Source: Dactylis glomerata
Lineage: Eukaryota > Streptophyta > Magnoliopsida > Poales > Poaceae
DNA: 64,000 nt
Assembly (NCBI GenBank): GCA_007115705.1
Contig: QXEO01000236.1
Span: 5,243,434-5,307,433 of the forward strand
Reading direction: 5' to 3'
Part shown: in pieces, positions 44,232-56,241 of the stretch
Layout of the letters: the number at the start of each line of letters is the position of its first letter
How positions within the stretch are numbered: position 1 is the first letter of the stretch
Position numbers and translations under genes: made by a program
Notes under the pieces: generated by a model
What the model saw: the letters and a program-made list of their open reading frames with translations, nothing else
Databases searched by the model: none
What the model was told of the DNA's origin: nothing

Positions 44232-45234
44232 TTTGCTTACCGATGAAGTCCTTGAGCATGACTTCAAGCTCAGAGGGCGTGCCCCTAGTGTTGTTGGAGG
44301 AATTACCATAAGAGTTACCATAACCATTACCATTGGTAGAAGGATACGGCCTATAATTGTTGCTAGCAAAATTGTTCCTATAAGCATTGTTGTTGAAATT
44401 ATTGTTTCTAATGAAGTTTACATCAACATGCTCTTCTTGAGCAACCAAAGAGGCCAAAGGAACATTATTAGGATCAACATGAGCTCTATCATTAGAAAGC
44501 ATAAGCATAATAGCAACAATCTTATCACTCAAGGAAGAGGTTTCCTCAACAGAATTTACCTTCTTACCTTGTGGAGCTCTCTCGGTGTGCCACTCAGAAT
44601 AATTTACCATTATGTTATCAAGAAGCTTTGTTGCGGCGCCCAAGGTAAGGGACATAAAAGTGCCTCCAGCAGCTGAGTCCAATAGATTTTTTGAAGAAAA
44701 ATTCAGTCCTGCATAAAAAGTTTGGAGAATCATCCAAGTAGTCAGTCCATGAGTGGGACAATTCTTTATCATAGATTTCATTCTTTCCCAAGCTTGAGCA
44801 GCATGTTCATTATCAAACTGTCTAAACTTCATAATATCACTATGCAAAGCTATAATCTTAGCAGGAGGATAGTATTTTCCAATAAAAGCATCCTTACACT
44901 TATCCCAAGAATCAATACTATTTCTAGGCAAAGATAGCAACCAATCCTTAGCTCTTCCTATTAAAGAGAAAGGAAACAACTTAAGCTTAATAATATTACC
45001 ATCTACATCCTTATACTTTTGCATCTCACATAGCTCAACAAAATTGTTGAGATGAGCTGCAGAATCATTAGAACTGGCACCGGAAAATTGCTCTTTCATA
45101 ACAAGGTTCAACAAAGCAGGTTTGATCTCATAAAAATTTGCCTCAAGAGCAGGTGGCGTAATAGAAGTGCAGATAAAATCATTGTTTTTGGTGCTAGTAA
45201 AATCACACAACTTGGTGTTCTCAGGTGTACCCAT
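44200..45234 (-). CDS. Truncated gag of element E, ending in its own LTR
   Basis: From the ATG at 45234 the frame is open to 44200 (344 residues). The retrotransposon gag (capsid) domain covers about residues 60-170 (LKLFPFSLIGRAKDWLLSLP, DKCKDAFIGKYYPPAKI). An asparagine-rich part (NNNFNNNAYRNNFASNNYRP) and MLKDFIGKQ follow. At 44232 the coding sequence meets the first base of the LTR, and the frame runs ten codons into it. The zinc knuckle and all of pol are absent. The capsid frame itself is intact, so a capsid-like product is conceivable. Confidence 0.85.
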   Translation of the reverse strand: MGTPENTKLCDFTSTKNNDFICTSITPPALEANFYEIKPALLNLVMKEQFSGASSNDSAAHLNNFVELCEMQKYKDVDGNIIKLKLFPFSLIGRAKDWLLSLPRNSIDSWDKCKDAFIGKYYPPAKIIALHSDIMKFRQFDNEHAAQAWERMKSMIKNCPTHGLTTWMILQTFYAGLNFSSKNLLDSAAGGTFMSLTLGAATKLLDNIMVNYSEWHTERAPQGKKVNSVEETSSLSDKIVAIMLMLSNDRAHVDPNNVPLASLVAQEEHVDVNFIRNNNFNNNAYRNNFASNNYRPYPSTNGNGYGNSYGNSSNNTRGTPSELEVMLKDFIGKQMIRLKCIYNF

Positions 45235-45393
45235 TCTAGCAAGACTAAAAGCAAGCAAGTAAAAGTAACAACTATAAAGGAACTCATTTTTTTGTATTTT
45301 TTATAAAAAGATGCAAGCAAAAATAAAGTAAAGAAAAACAAAAACAAAGTAAAAGATTGTGCGTGAGAGACTCCTCTTGCAGAAGTCTTCTTC

Positions 45394-45413
45394 CTCCCCG
45401 GCAACGGCGCCAA
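45394..45413 (-). other. Primer-binding site of element E
   Basis: The reverse strand reads ttggcgccgttgccgggga, about ten bases inside the 5' LTR end. The long match to this common plant Gypsy site supports the LTR border. Confidence 0.85.
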
Positions 45414-45422
45414 AAAATTGCT

Positions 45423-45818
45423 TGATGGCTTGTAAGTGATAGCCCGTTGGGAACTCCAAGAGGAAGGTATGATGAGCACAGCAGCAAGTCTTCCCTTAGT
45501 TGTGAAACCAAGGTTTATCGAACCAGTAGGAGAAAGCCAAACTTCAGAAGGTGATGCTTGCTAGCTTCGCGACACTCTGGACAATGGCGCCAGAAATATT
45601 GCTGGTGCGTCTTCACCTAGCAGCAACGTGAAACCTACACACAACACAACCAAGAACTTTTCTCCCAACTTACGATGAGGTTGTCAATCTCACCGGTTTG
45701 CTATAAACAAAGGATTGAGCGTATCGAGTGGTAAAAGGGTAATAGTATACAAGAAATTAAACAGTGCGAGTAAAAATAAAATGGTATAGCAATATAAAGG
45801 AAATTGGAACGGGGTCCA
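45423..45818 (-). repeat. 5' LTR of element E, part distal to F
   Basis: It matches 42600-42990 of the 3' LTR. It ends with gtcca (45814-45818), the left target-site copy of F. Confidence 0.9.
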
Positions 45819-48800
45819 TGTAACAACCCAAATTTTTGGAAATTTAGAAACAAATAAAAATTATTAAAATACAAAATTTTGGACCCAACAAAAACTTTTA
45901 TTTTAAATTCAAGATTTATTTCTTTGTCTTTCAGGAATTAGGAATTTGAGCATTTTTGCTCCCATGCTTGAAATAAGAATAATAAGAGAAATGTTTTAAA
46001 CCAAATACTTTGAGCAAAACGTTTCACTCCCTTTCTTTTAAAAGAAAATAGTTGGAAAGAAATTAAAACCCTATTGCAATAAATCCAGCTGCTTGTTTTA
46101 GTCATTGGAATAAAAATACCCATTTTGAAAACTTAGTTCCAAAACCTTTGCAAAAATCCACATGATTTCCTAGCCAATCTTTGATACCAAAATAAACCTT
46201 TGTTTATAAAATAGTTTATTTGATACAAATTTGTATTCTATCTATTTAAATCTTGCATGAATGCATGCTAAAACTTCTTAGCAAACCCTAAAGTCAAGTA
46301 AGCACAAACAACGAGTAAGAAAATGGAAATAAACGAGCAACAACACAAAACCCTAAATAGGAAACATAAGAAAAAAAGATCTAGAAAATGTTATTGACTA
46401 CCCTACTTTGGACTCCTATATTAAGCAATCCTCAACTCAACTGAAGGTGAGATCAGTTGGTTGAGTAAGACCAAACTACCCTCTTGCATGACTGCAAAAG
46501 TTTGGACAAAAACTCAAACTCTAGCACATCTCAAATTTCTGCCAAACCTTGAATCCAATACAGGGACCATTCAAAAAATCCATTTAACTTTTCAGCAAAA
46601 CACCACCTTTCCACCTAACAAAAATACCTCTGGAACCCCTGTCCAATATGATGACAACCCACAGTGGAAGTTTTCAAAAATTCGAATTTGAAATTCATGC
46701 GGGCATTTCGTCGAACACCCTGTGGGCAGAAAATGGGAAAGCCGAAACCACTGTAGCCGACGCCGTTCCAGTACGCCTTAGCACTAGTAGCAGTACCCGT
46801 GGACTCCCTCTCTCACCTTGCTGTCGATCCCCAATCTCCCCTGCCCAGACCCTGGCCGCGAGACATGGAAGAAAAGAGGAAAACAACCCGGACCCCCCCC
46901 CACATCTCTCTGCCTCTGTCTCTGCCCGTTCCAGCACGCCAGTACGCGCGTGACCACTCCACAGTGGACGGCCGCACATGCCAGCAAGCCCCCAAAGCTG
47001 CCGCGCCCGGCCTTGACCTGTGCACACCGCCGGACCCCCACCTCTGGACGCCGCCCGCCCTCGCCTCTCCCGCCTATAAAAGGGCGCCATTGTTGCCAGG
47101 AAAGATGCACATCACCTCCCTCTACCTCCTAGACATCGTCTCCCGCTAAGTAGCTTCCTGGTTCGAGCTCGCCGGAGTAGACCGAGCTCCGGAGCGCCCT
47201 GCCGTTCCCGGTGTTCCAGAACCTCCCGCGAGTTGAAGTCTAGACGAGGTGGACGAGGAGTCTCCCCTCCGCCGGACTGCGCCCCGCCATCGCCTCTCGT
47301 CCCTTCTCCGTTGAGCTTCGTCACCGCGCCATTCTTCCCCGTCGGTGAGCTCCTCGCCGTGTCCCAGTAGGAAACGAAGCTGCGTACCGGTTCGTACGTC
47401 CTGACAGCCGGGCCCCTTTGGTCAGTCCGGTTACCTTTTTTTTTCCTCTCTGGCTCTCACACCCATAGCAAGTCTAGTGGGCCGGCCCAGTACAGTCTGT
47501 GCATCTGGCCCGGTTCTGAAAAAAAGGGAATTTCGATTTCAAATTTAGAGAAATATAATTCAGATGCTGTCTTAGGTTCTAATTTCCTGGAGTTTTATAG
47601 CTCAAAATCTAGCATATAAATATGATATGGAAACCCTAGAACATTATCTATCCTGTAGAATTGGTTTGAACCCAATTAGAGTTACATAGTGGTTGTAGCA
47701 AAAATAACAAAACATGATCTTTTCCACCTTAGAAAATCCATATCAAATCAAATAAAATTCCTAAAAATATAAATCCAACTCTAGAAATTCAGAATTAGTG
47801 ATACCCATCTGCCTATAGCATTAGATCTCATTTTTGAACCTTTTAAAGTAAATGCTATTTACCTATATGGTTATATAAGCATTTGCCATATAGGATTTTA
47901 TTAAACTCAAACCTATAATCGAAATTTTGATGGAACTCTTATTTTTAAACCACCTTTCCAAATACCTATCTGTAGGTTAATCTTGTTTCATGTGGACTTG
48001 TAGGAGGTATTTGGAAATTTAATACTACATAGTAGTAAGTAGAAACTCAAACTTGCACACCAATCTCAAAATATGGAAATGATATAAAACCAATTCTAAT
48101 CAACCACATTTTCAGATATTAATCTATAACCCCTAATCCAAGTCAACTAGGATCTATATACCCTATTTGTAGATTCAAACTTGATCACTAAATTTTTGCC
48201 AAATTAGAAATGGCCTCAATAAAAGAAAAGTACTCCAAATCCTATGAAATCACTTTAGTTGAACCCTAATATTGAATATATACTTGTAGTATATGATCTT
48301 GGTCAATAAGGACTCTGAGGATATATTTCATGATTCAAAAATCAATGAACCCTACTTAAATACAAGAAACAAATAACCCTATCTACATAAACTCAATTAT
48401 CGTTGAAGCCACTATCCTTAGACTTCCATGATCAACATCCTTACCTTAGTATCTTGTTGTTGTATGTATGTTGTGGGTGAATTGTGTGGTGATTGTATTC
48501 TTATTTTCTTTCCGACGATTAGACGGCAACGAGAGTAAGGAGAATGGATCCTGAAGTCCACCCAGAAATGGAGATGAAGATCAATCAACCCAAGATGAAG
48601 ATGAAGACTATTTTGACATTGCCAAGCCAGGCAAGCCATCTTTTGAATCATACCCTGATACCTAGATTTCCAACTTGCATATTTACTTGTTTTCAAATTA
48701 AATTGCATGATTGAATTGCTAGAGTAGAACAACAGATGTGTAGTGATGTCTTGCTTAACAAGATCATCAAACTGAGTTTATCCAACACTCCCTTAGTGGT

Positions 48801-49984
48801 AGTATCATTCATAGTAGTTGCTTAGTCGCTAATAAAACTAAAGTCATCTATAGGGGAACCCTATTTGAAAGAGGTGACTTACACTTGAAAGCTTGATTTG
48901 GAGACTACTCTTACATGATGGATTTCTGAAAGAAAATAATCTTGACTAAGGACTATGGAATGTATTTCTAAAGGATAATGAGTGATGTACTATGTGAGCC
49001 AACCATACCATACGACCACATTACCCCTAAATGGGAAGGGGCTTAGTCCGTAGCTTGTTTACCCTAGTATGGGAGACCTTGTATCATCCTTTATAGAAGT
49101 GCACCGTGCGCGGGTACTTCCGAACCGGGTGGAAATTTCCATTCATGCAGCACTCTGCAGCGGGCAAAACTATGAGTGCCAAAATGGACTCTTAGAGAAG
49201 GATCCTATACTAGAGTAGACAAGTGAAAGAGTTTGTTTGATTATCTGAACCTCGCATACTTTGTGTATGATGATCCGTGGATTTCTCCCGGCAGATGTAT
49301 CGAATCTTGTGGGTAAAGTGTACCCCTCTGCAGAGGTTTCAAAACTATTCGAATAGCCGCGTCCGCGGTCATGGACAGTTGGCAAGCTGTACTTGACTTT
49401 TGTCAAGAATGTTAACAACTTAAGGTGAACTTGGTGAATGACTTGACTTGACATTGAGGTTGACACATTTGAAGTTCCTCTTTAGATTTACTTAGAGAAC
49501 TAAACCTATTTTCTACTAATGAACATTCTTGGGAAACAAAACTAGCATTTTGCAAATAAAACTTAGTGCTTAGTCCACCATATCAACCATGCATATTCCT
49601 TTCATCACTTGTTTATAAGATGGTTTGCGAGTGCATCCAATGTACTCATGGCTGTGTCCCTGGCTATTAACTTGGCCATACTTGAAGGAGCAAGATCAAG
49701 AAGGAAGGACTCATTGACGGCTTTGCGAATTAGGCTCGTTTCCTACCGTCTGCTTTGCCTGTGCGGTTGAAGCTCGACAATATGAACCCAAAGTGTTATT
49801 CCGCTGCATGTTGATGTAATGTAAGGTTTGGTCTGTGCGACCACCTATGCAATTCCCTTTATTTACTATTAATAGCTATGACTGTGATATCAACTACGTT
49901 ATGTAAATCACAACAATGATTCTGGGATTGTGATGGATTACATAACGGGCACTTCGAATTTGTTATAAATTCGGGGGTGTTACA
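45819..49984 (+). repeat. 5' LTR of element F
   Basis: 4166 bp, tgtaacaaccc...ggggtgttaca. The region 46690-47420 is GC-rich and contains the promoter (TATA box 47074-47083). The rest is AT-rich. It is 58 bp longer than the 3' LTR, mainly because 3' LTR bases are missing between gttccagcacgccag and cgcccggcc (47000 region). Confidence 0.92.
47074..47083 (+). promoter_or_regulatory. TATA box in the 5' LTR of F
   Basis: ctataaaagg stands in GC-rich sequence (cccgcctataaaagggcgcc), about 1.25 kb from the LTR start. It is a strong core promoter that should drive transcription of the element. Confidence 0.65.
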
Positions 49985-49987
49985 AGT

Positions 49988-49999
49988 TGGTATCAGAGC
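49988..49999 (+). other. Primer-binding site of element F
   Basis: tggtatcagagc, complementary to initiator methionine tRNA, lies three bases after the LTR end. Confidence 0.85.
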
Positions 50000-50848
50000 C
50001 TAGGCTGACTCTAGGAAACCCTAGCTAGCATGGTCGTTAGAAAATGATATCTCTGATATCACAAGTTTGATATCAGGACTATCATGACCTTAGGAGACCT
50101 TTGTTAGCATGGTCGTTAGCTAAGAAAGTGATATGTTGACAAAAACTTATTTCTACAAAAGAAATTTATTTGCTTTGGTACCCAAAGCCCAAATTATACT
50201 CCCATCTTATTCACTTCAAATGTCTTACACTCTCAACTTATACTCTCAAGAGATTTTGACAAAGAATTTATTTACCTCTTTAATTACAAAGTCTTTTCAA
50301 ATATTTGTTTTACTCTATTCCTCATCAACTTCAAATTAATACTATGGACGATATACCAACCTAAGACCGAAGGACTTCTGGATCAAAAGATTATGTACTT
50401 CATATTTTCTACGACTTCAATGTCAACTACCATCAAAAGAGAGACATGTCTTCACACTGCCTGGAAATCTTCCAACAAGAGTCAACCCTATGAGACAAAG
50501 ACTTCTAGAGCAAAGAGAGAGTGATCAAAAATGATGAAGACCCAACAACCTTTTGACCCACAGGATTTATAGGAAATGCTCAGTTGATTTCATTGAGCTA
50601 CCCTTACCTCACGATTACCAAGTGTGCTTACTGCCTTGTGTGTTTGAATGATTGATTTGTTTTGAGATGTGTTGCTCATATGCCATCCGGCAACATGTAG
50701 CAACCACTTTGAAAACTTGTTTGCTCAAAAATGTTTTTTTGTCTTTCTCGCCCAAACCAAACTCTAACCATACCAATCCCACGATAGAAACCTTTTTAAA
50801 GTTGTTTCCTCTCATCTACTGCAGGACTTTACCCCTCTTCTACATCCC

Positions 50849-51568
50849 ATGCTCGCAAGTCCACCATTTAAGATATGTACCAAAGGAGGTCAAGCCAACT
50901 CAGACTTCGAACTACACCTCCAAGGGATTGCCCGGAGGTACCAAGCGACATCAAACCTACACAAGTTTCCAATGAAGAGGAAAGGAGATCTTCACAACCA
51001 ACAAATATGCTATGCTTGTGGGGAAGCACAACATGTTGCACTCCAATGTCAAAGTCCGAAGATTGCAAAACTGGATCATCTAAAGAAGAAAGCTTGTCGT
51101 TGTTGTGGAGAAGAAGGTCATCCAGCCAGTCAATGTCCTGGAAACTGTCCCAACTGCGAAGACAAACATCCATTGGGAGGATGCCCTACAAGTCATATCA
51201 CCTGCTTTCAATGTGAGAGTAGTACCCATGTTCCAACCAACTGTCCCATCAACACCTTGGTCTTAGCTATATCCAAGATCCAGCCAAACAATTTTCAACT
51301 AGCAGCACATGTGGTCCAGGCCAGCAAAGAGCATGATGATCATATTAAACGACGGAAGACTAACCTTATTTGCTGGGAGTGTGGAATTAAGTGGCACTAC
51401 TCCAATGAGTGCCCAGATAAGAGGAACACCGCACCCAAACCTATTGCCCATGCTCGCAAACGTGTCAAAACTAAAGATAGTGTCAAACCCAGTCTCTCTA
51501 AAGATCCTACCAATGTTCTTTCATCTTTAGGAGGCAACCCTATCACCACCAACATTGGCAGGGTTTGA
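50849..51568 (+). CDS. Five-zinc-knuckle protein of element F, 239 residues
   Basis: From the ATG at 50849 one frame is open to 51568. Zinc knuckles: CYACGEAQHVALQC (54-67), CRCCGEEGHPASQC (83-96), CPNCEDKHPLGGC (100-112, one residue short between C and H), CFQCESSTHVPTNC (119-132) and CWECGIKWHYSNEC (175-188). The rest is basic, with a C-terminal stretch rich in lysine and serine. Gag of Gypsy elements usually has one knuckle and a capsid domain in front; here no capsid is seen. Multiple knuckles occur in cellular RNA-binding proteins such as the CNBP and Air1/2 families. The product probably binds RNA or single-stranded DNA. Whether it is a remodelled gag or a captured host gene is open. 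An aataaa word lies at 51887. Confidence 0.7.
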   Translation: MLASPPFKICTKGGQANSDFELHLQGIARRYQATSNLHKFPMKRKGDLHNQQICYACGEAQHVALQCQSPKIAKLDHLKKKACRCCGEEGHPASQCPGNCPNCEDKHPLGGCPTSHITCFQCESSTHVPTNCPINTLVLAISKIQPNNFQLAAHVVQASKEHDDHIKRRKTNLICWECGIKWHYSNECPDKRNTAPKPIAHARKRVKTKDSVKPSLSKDPTNVLSSLGGNPITTNIGRV

Positions 51569-52120
51569 AACCGCATCATTATTGAAGATAGTGTCAAAGG
51601 ACTCTATAGCCTCAACTTCCGCAGGGGAAGGAAGCGGCCTTACCAACCACCGGGAAGTAACTTTGGCAACCTCAAGACACGAAGAGAAGAAAAAGATCAA
51701 TCATCATGAATCAGCCATAGAATACCCCGAAGTTGCTCATAGCCATAAAGTTAGTAAGAACAAGTTGAATCAAGTGTGAGGATCCAAGCCGAGAAGAAGC
51801 CTTAGTCACCTTAGTTTGGGACTAGTAGGCTTGTTTATTTCTTTGTAAATCAAGAGCGAGACTTGTAATCCGCAAGACCCTTTTTTAATAAAAGCCTATG
51901 GTTTAGATGCCAAATATTTTGTTTTTGACAAGTGTGATTGTTTGTTGAAAATGCTATGTGAATGATATGGGTTTTGGCCCATCTGGCCACATCACATTTC
52001 GGGTGTACCCAATCTTTCCATCTTGATATAAATTAATACACACTCTATCTTTTATCTAGTAATCTCATTTCTCAATCCATCTCAATCTTAACTTATGAAT
52101 CTCGGGACGAGATTCTTTTT
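51569..52120 (+). other. 3' non-coding region of element F
   Basis: About 550 bp with no substantial ORF. It contains a polyadenylation-like aataaa at 51887-51892 and leads to the polypurine tract. Confidence 0.6.
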
Positions 52121-52133
52121 AAGGGGGGAAGAT
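52121..52133 (+). other. Polypurine tract of element F
   Basis: aaggggggaagat directly precedes the 3' LTR start tgtaaca. Confidence 0.85.
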
Positions 52134-55100
52134 TGTAACAACCCAAATTTTTGGAAATTTAGAAACAAATAAAAATTATTAAAATACAAAATTTTGGACC
52201 CAACAAAAACTTTTATTTTAAATTCAAGTTTATTTCTTTGTCTTTCAGGAATTAGGAATTTGAGCATTTTTGCTCCCATGCTTGAAATAAGAATAATAAG
52301 AGAAATGTTTTAAACCAAATACTTTGAGCAAAATGTTTCACTACCTTTCTTTTAAAAGAAAATAGTTGGAAAGAAATTAAAACCCTATTGCAATAAATCC
52401 AGCTGCTTGTTTTAGTCGTTGGAATAAAAATACCCATTTTGAAAACTTAGTTCCAAAACCTTTGCAAAAATCCACATGATTTCCTAGCCAATCTTTGATA
52501 CCAAAATAAACCTTTGTTTATAAAATAGTTTATTTGATACAAATTTGTATTCTATCTATTTAAATCTTGCATGAATGCATGCTAAAACTTCTTAGCAAAC
52601 CCTAAAGTCAAGTAAGCACAAACAACGAGTAAGAAAATGGAAATAAACAAGCAACAACACAAAACCCTAAATAGGAAACATAAGAAAAAAAGATCTAGAA
52701 AATGTTATTGACTACCCTACTTTGGACTCCTATATTAAGCAATCCTCAACTCAACTGAAGGTGAGATCAGTTGGTTGAGTAAGACCAAACTACCCTCTTG
52801 CATGACTGCAAAAGTTTGGACAAAAACTCAAACTCTAGCACATCTCAAATTTCTGCCAAACCTTGAATCCAATACAGGGACCATTCAAAAAATCCATTTA
52901 ACTTTTCAGCAAAACACCACCTTTCCACCTAACAAAAATACCTCTGGAACCCCTGTCCAATATGATGACAACCCACAGTGGAAGTTTTCAAAAATTCGAA
53001 TTTGAAATTCATGCGGGCATTTCGTCGAACACCCTGTGGGCAGAAAATGGGAAAGCCGAAACCACTGTAGCCGACGCCGTTCCAGTACGCCCTAGCACTA
53101 GTAGCAGTACCCGTGGACTCCCTCTCTCACCTTGCTGTCGATCCCCAATCTCCCCTGCCCAGACCCTGGCCGCGAGACATGGAAGAAAAGAGGAAAACAA
53201 CCCGGACCCCCCCCACATCTCTCTGCCTCTGTCTCTGCCCGTTCCAGCACGCCAGCCCGCGCCCGGCCTTGACCTGTGCACACCGCCGGACCCCCACCTC
53301 TGGACGCCGCCCGCCCTCGCCTCTCCCGCCTATAAAAGGGCGCCATTGTTGCCAGGAAAGATGCACATCACCTCCCTCTACCTCCTAGACATCGTCTCCC
53401 GCTAAGTAGCTTCCTGGTTCGAGCTCGCCGGAGTAGACCGAGCTCCGGAGCGCCCTGCCGTTCCCGGTGTTCCAGAACCTCCCGCGAGTTGAAGTCTAGA
53501 CGAGGTGGACGAGGAGTCTCCCCTCCGCCGGACTGCGCCCCGCCATCGCCTCTCGTCCCTTCTCCGTTGAGCTTCGTCACCGCGCCATTCTTCCCCGTCG
53601 GTGAGCTCCTCGCCGTGTCCCAGTAGGAAACGAAGCTGCGTACCGGTTTGTACGTCCTGACAGCCGGGCCCCTTTGGTCAGCCCGGTTACCTTTTTTTTT
53701 CCTCTCTGGCTCTCACACCCGTAGCAAGTCTAGTGGGCCGGCCCAGTACAGTCTGTGCATCTGGCCCGGTTCTGAAAAAAAAGGGAATTTCGATTTCAAA
53801 TTTAGAGAAATATAATTCAGATGTCTTCTTAGGTTCTAATTTCCTGGAGTTTTATAGCTCAAAATCTAGCATATAAATATGATATGGAAACCCTAGAACA
53901 TTATCTATCCTGTAGAATTGGTTTGAACCCAATTAGAGTTACATAGTGGTTGTAGCAAAAATAACAAAACATGATCTTTTCCACCTTAGAAAATCCATAT
54001 CAAATCAAATAAAATTCCTAAAAATATAAATCCAACTCTAGAAATTCAGAATTAGTGATACCCATCTGCCTATAGCATTAGATCGCATTTTTGAACCTTT
54101 TAAAGTAAATGCTATTTACCTATATGGTTATATAAGCATTTGCCATATAGGATTTTATTAAACTCAAACCTATAATCGAAATTTTGATGGAACTCTTATT
54201 TTTAAACCACCTTTCCAAATACCTATCTGTAGGTTAATCTTGTTTCATGTGGACTTGTAGGAGGTATTTGGAAATTTAATACTACATAGTAGTAAGTAGA
54301 AACTCAAACTTGCACACCAATCTCAAAATATGGAAATGATATAAAACCAATTCTAATCAACCACATTTTCAGATATTAATCTATAACCCCTAATCCAAGT
54401 CAACTAGGATCTATATACCCTATTTGTAGATTCAAACTTGATCACTAAATTTTTGCCAAATTAGAAATGGCCTCAATAAAAGAAAATTACTCCAAATCCT
54501 ATGAAATCACTTTAGTTGAACCCTAATATTGAATATATACTTGTAGTATATGAACTTGGTCAATAAGGACTCTGAGGATATATTTCATGATTCAAAAATC
54601 AATGAACCCTACTTAAATACAAGAAACAAATAACCCTATCTACATAAACTCAATTATCATTGAAGCCACTATCCTTAGACTTCCATGATCAACATCCTTA
54701 CCTTAGTATCTTGTTGTTGTATGTATGTTGTGGGTGAATTGTGTGGTGATTGTATTCTTATTTTCTTTCCGACGATTAGACGGAAATGAGAGTAAGGAGA
54801 ATGGATCCTGAAGTCCACCAAGAAATGGAGATGAAGATCAATCAACCCAAGATGAAGATGAAGACTATTTTGACATTGCCAAGCCAGGCAAGCCATCTTT
54901 TGAATCATACCCTAATACCTAGATTTCCAACTTGCATATTTACTTGTTTTCAAATTAAATTGCATGATTGAATTGCTAGAGTAGAACAACAGATGTGTAG
55001 TGATGTCTTGCTTAACAAGATCATCAAACTGAGTTTATCCAACACTCCCTTAGTGGTAGTATCATTCATAGTAGTTGCTTAGTCGCTAATAAAACTAAAG

Positions 55101-56241
55101 TCATCTATAGGGGAACCCTATTTGAAAGAGGTGACTTACACTTGAAAGCTTGATTTGGAGACTACTCTTACATGATGGATTTCTGAAAGAAAATAATCTT
55201 GACTAAGGACTATGGAATGTATTTCTAAAGGATAATGAGTGATGTACTATGTGAGCCAACCATACCGTACGACCACATTACCCCTAAATGGGAAGGGGCT
55301 TAGTCCGTAGCTTGTTTACCCTAGTATGGGAGACCTTGTATCATCCTTTATAGAAGTGCACCGTGCGCGGGTACTTCCGAACCGGGTGGAAATTTCCATT
55401 CATGCAGCACTCTGCAGCGGGCAAAACTATGAGTGCCAAAATGGACTCTTAGGGAAGGATCCTATACTAGAGTAGACAAGTGAAAGAATTTGTTTGATTA
55501 TCTGAACCTCGCATACTTTGTGTATGACGATCCGTGGATTTCTCCCGGCAGATGTATCGAATCTTGTGGGTAAAGTGTACCCCTCTGCAAAGGTTTCAAA
55601 ACTATTCGAATAGCCGCGTCCGCGGTCATGGACAGTTGGCAAGCTGTACTTGACTTTTGTCAAGAATGTTAACAACTTAAGGTGAACTTGGTGAATGACT
55701 TGACTTGACATTGAGGTTGACACATTTGAAGTTCCTCTTTAGATTTACTTAGAGAACTAAACCTCTTTTCTACTAATGAACATTCTTGGGAAACAAAACT
55801 AGCATTTTGCAAATAAAACTTAGTGCTTAGTCCACCATATCAACCATGCATATTCCTTTCATCACTTGTTTATAAGATGGTTTGCGAGTGCATCCAATGT
55901 ACTCATGGCTGTGTCCCTGGCTATTAACTTGGCCAGACTTGAAGGAGCAAGATCAAGAAGGAAGGACTCATTGACGGCTTTGCGAATTAGGCTCGTTTCC
56001 TACTGTCTGCTTTGCCTGTGCGGTTGAAGCTCGACAATATGGACCCAAAATGTTATTCCGCTGCATGTTGATGTAATGTAAGGTTTGGTCTGTGCGACCA
56101 CCTATGCAATTCCCTTTATTTACTATTAATAGCTATGACTGTGATATCAACTACGTTATGTAAATCACAACAATGATTCTGGGATTGTGATGGATTACAT
56201 AACGGGCACTTCGAATTTGTTATAAATTCGGGGGTGTTACA
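52134..56241 (+). repeat. 3' LTR of element F
   Basis: 4108 bp, collinear with the 5' LTR and with the same TATA box at 53330-53339. Most differences from the 5' copy are transitions. Small ORFs shared by both LTRs simply reflect the duplication. Confidence 0.92.

Larger units (their letters stand above)
45819..56241 (+). mobile_element. Non-autonomous Tekay/Del-like LTR retrotransposon F with very long LTRs
   Basis: LTRs of 4166 and 4108 bp enclose only 2149 bp of internal sequence. A perfect 5-bp target-site duplication gtcca (45814-45818 and 56242-56246) flanks it. The primer-binding site matches initiator methionine tRNA. The 3' end reads cgggacgagattcttttt then aaggggggaagat before the LTR, the form seen in plant Tekay/Del chromoviruses. 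No protease, RT, RNase H or integrase is encoded; a single ORF with five CCHC knuckles is. The LTR copies differ by roughly one base per hundred plus one deletion, so the insertion is recent. Confidence 0.9.

Noticed and set aside
46648..47149. ORFs of about 100-130 codons inside the LTRs of F, present in both LTR copies
   Set aside because: Both copies come from one LTR by duplication. The ORFs overlap on both strands in a GC-rich promoter block and show no domain.
49988..49999. tRNA-like words next to LTRs (tggtatcagagc, tggcgcc)
   Set aside because: They are primer-binding sites complementary to tRNA 3' ends, not tRNA genes.
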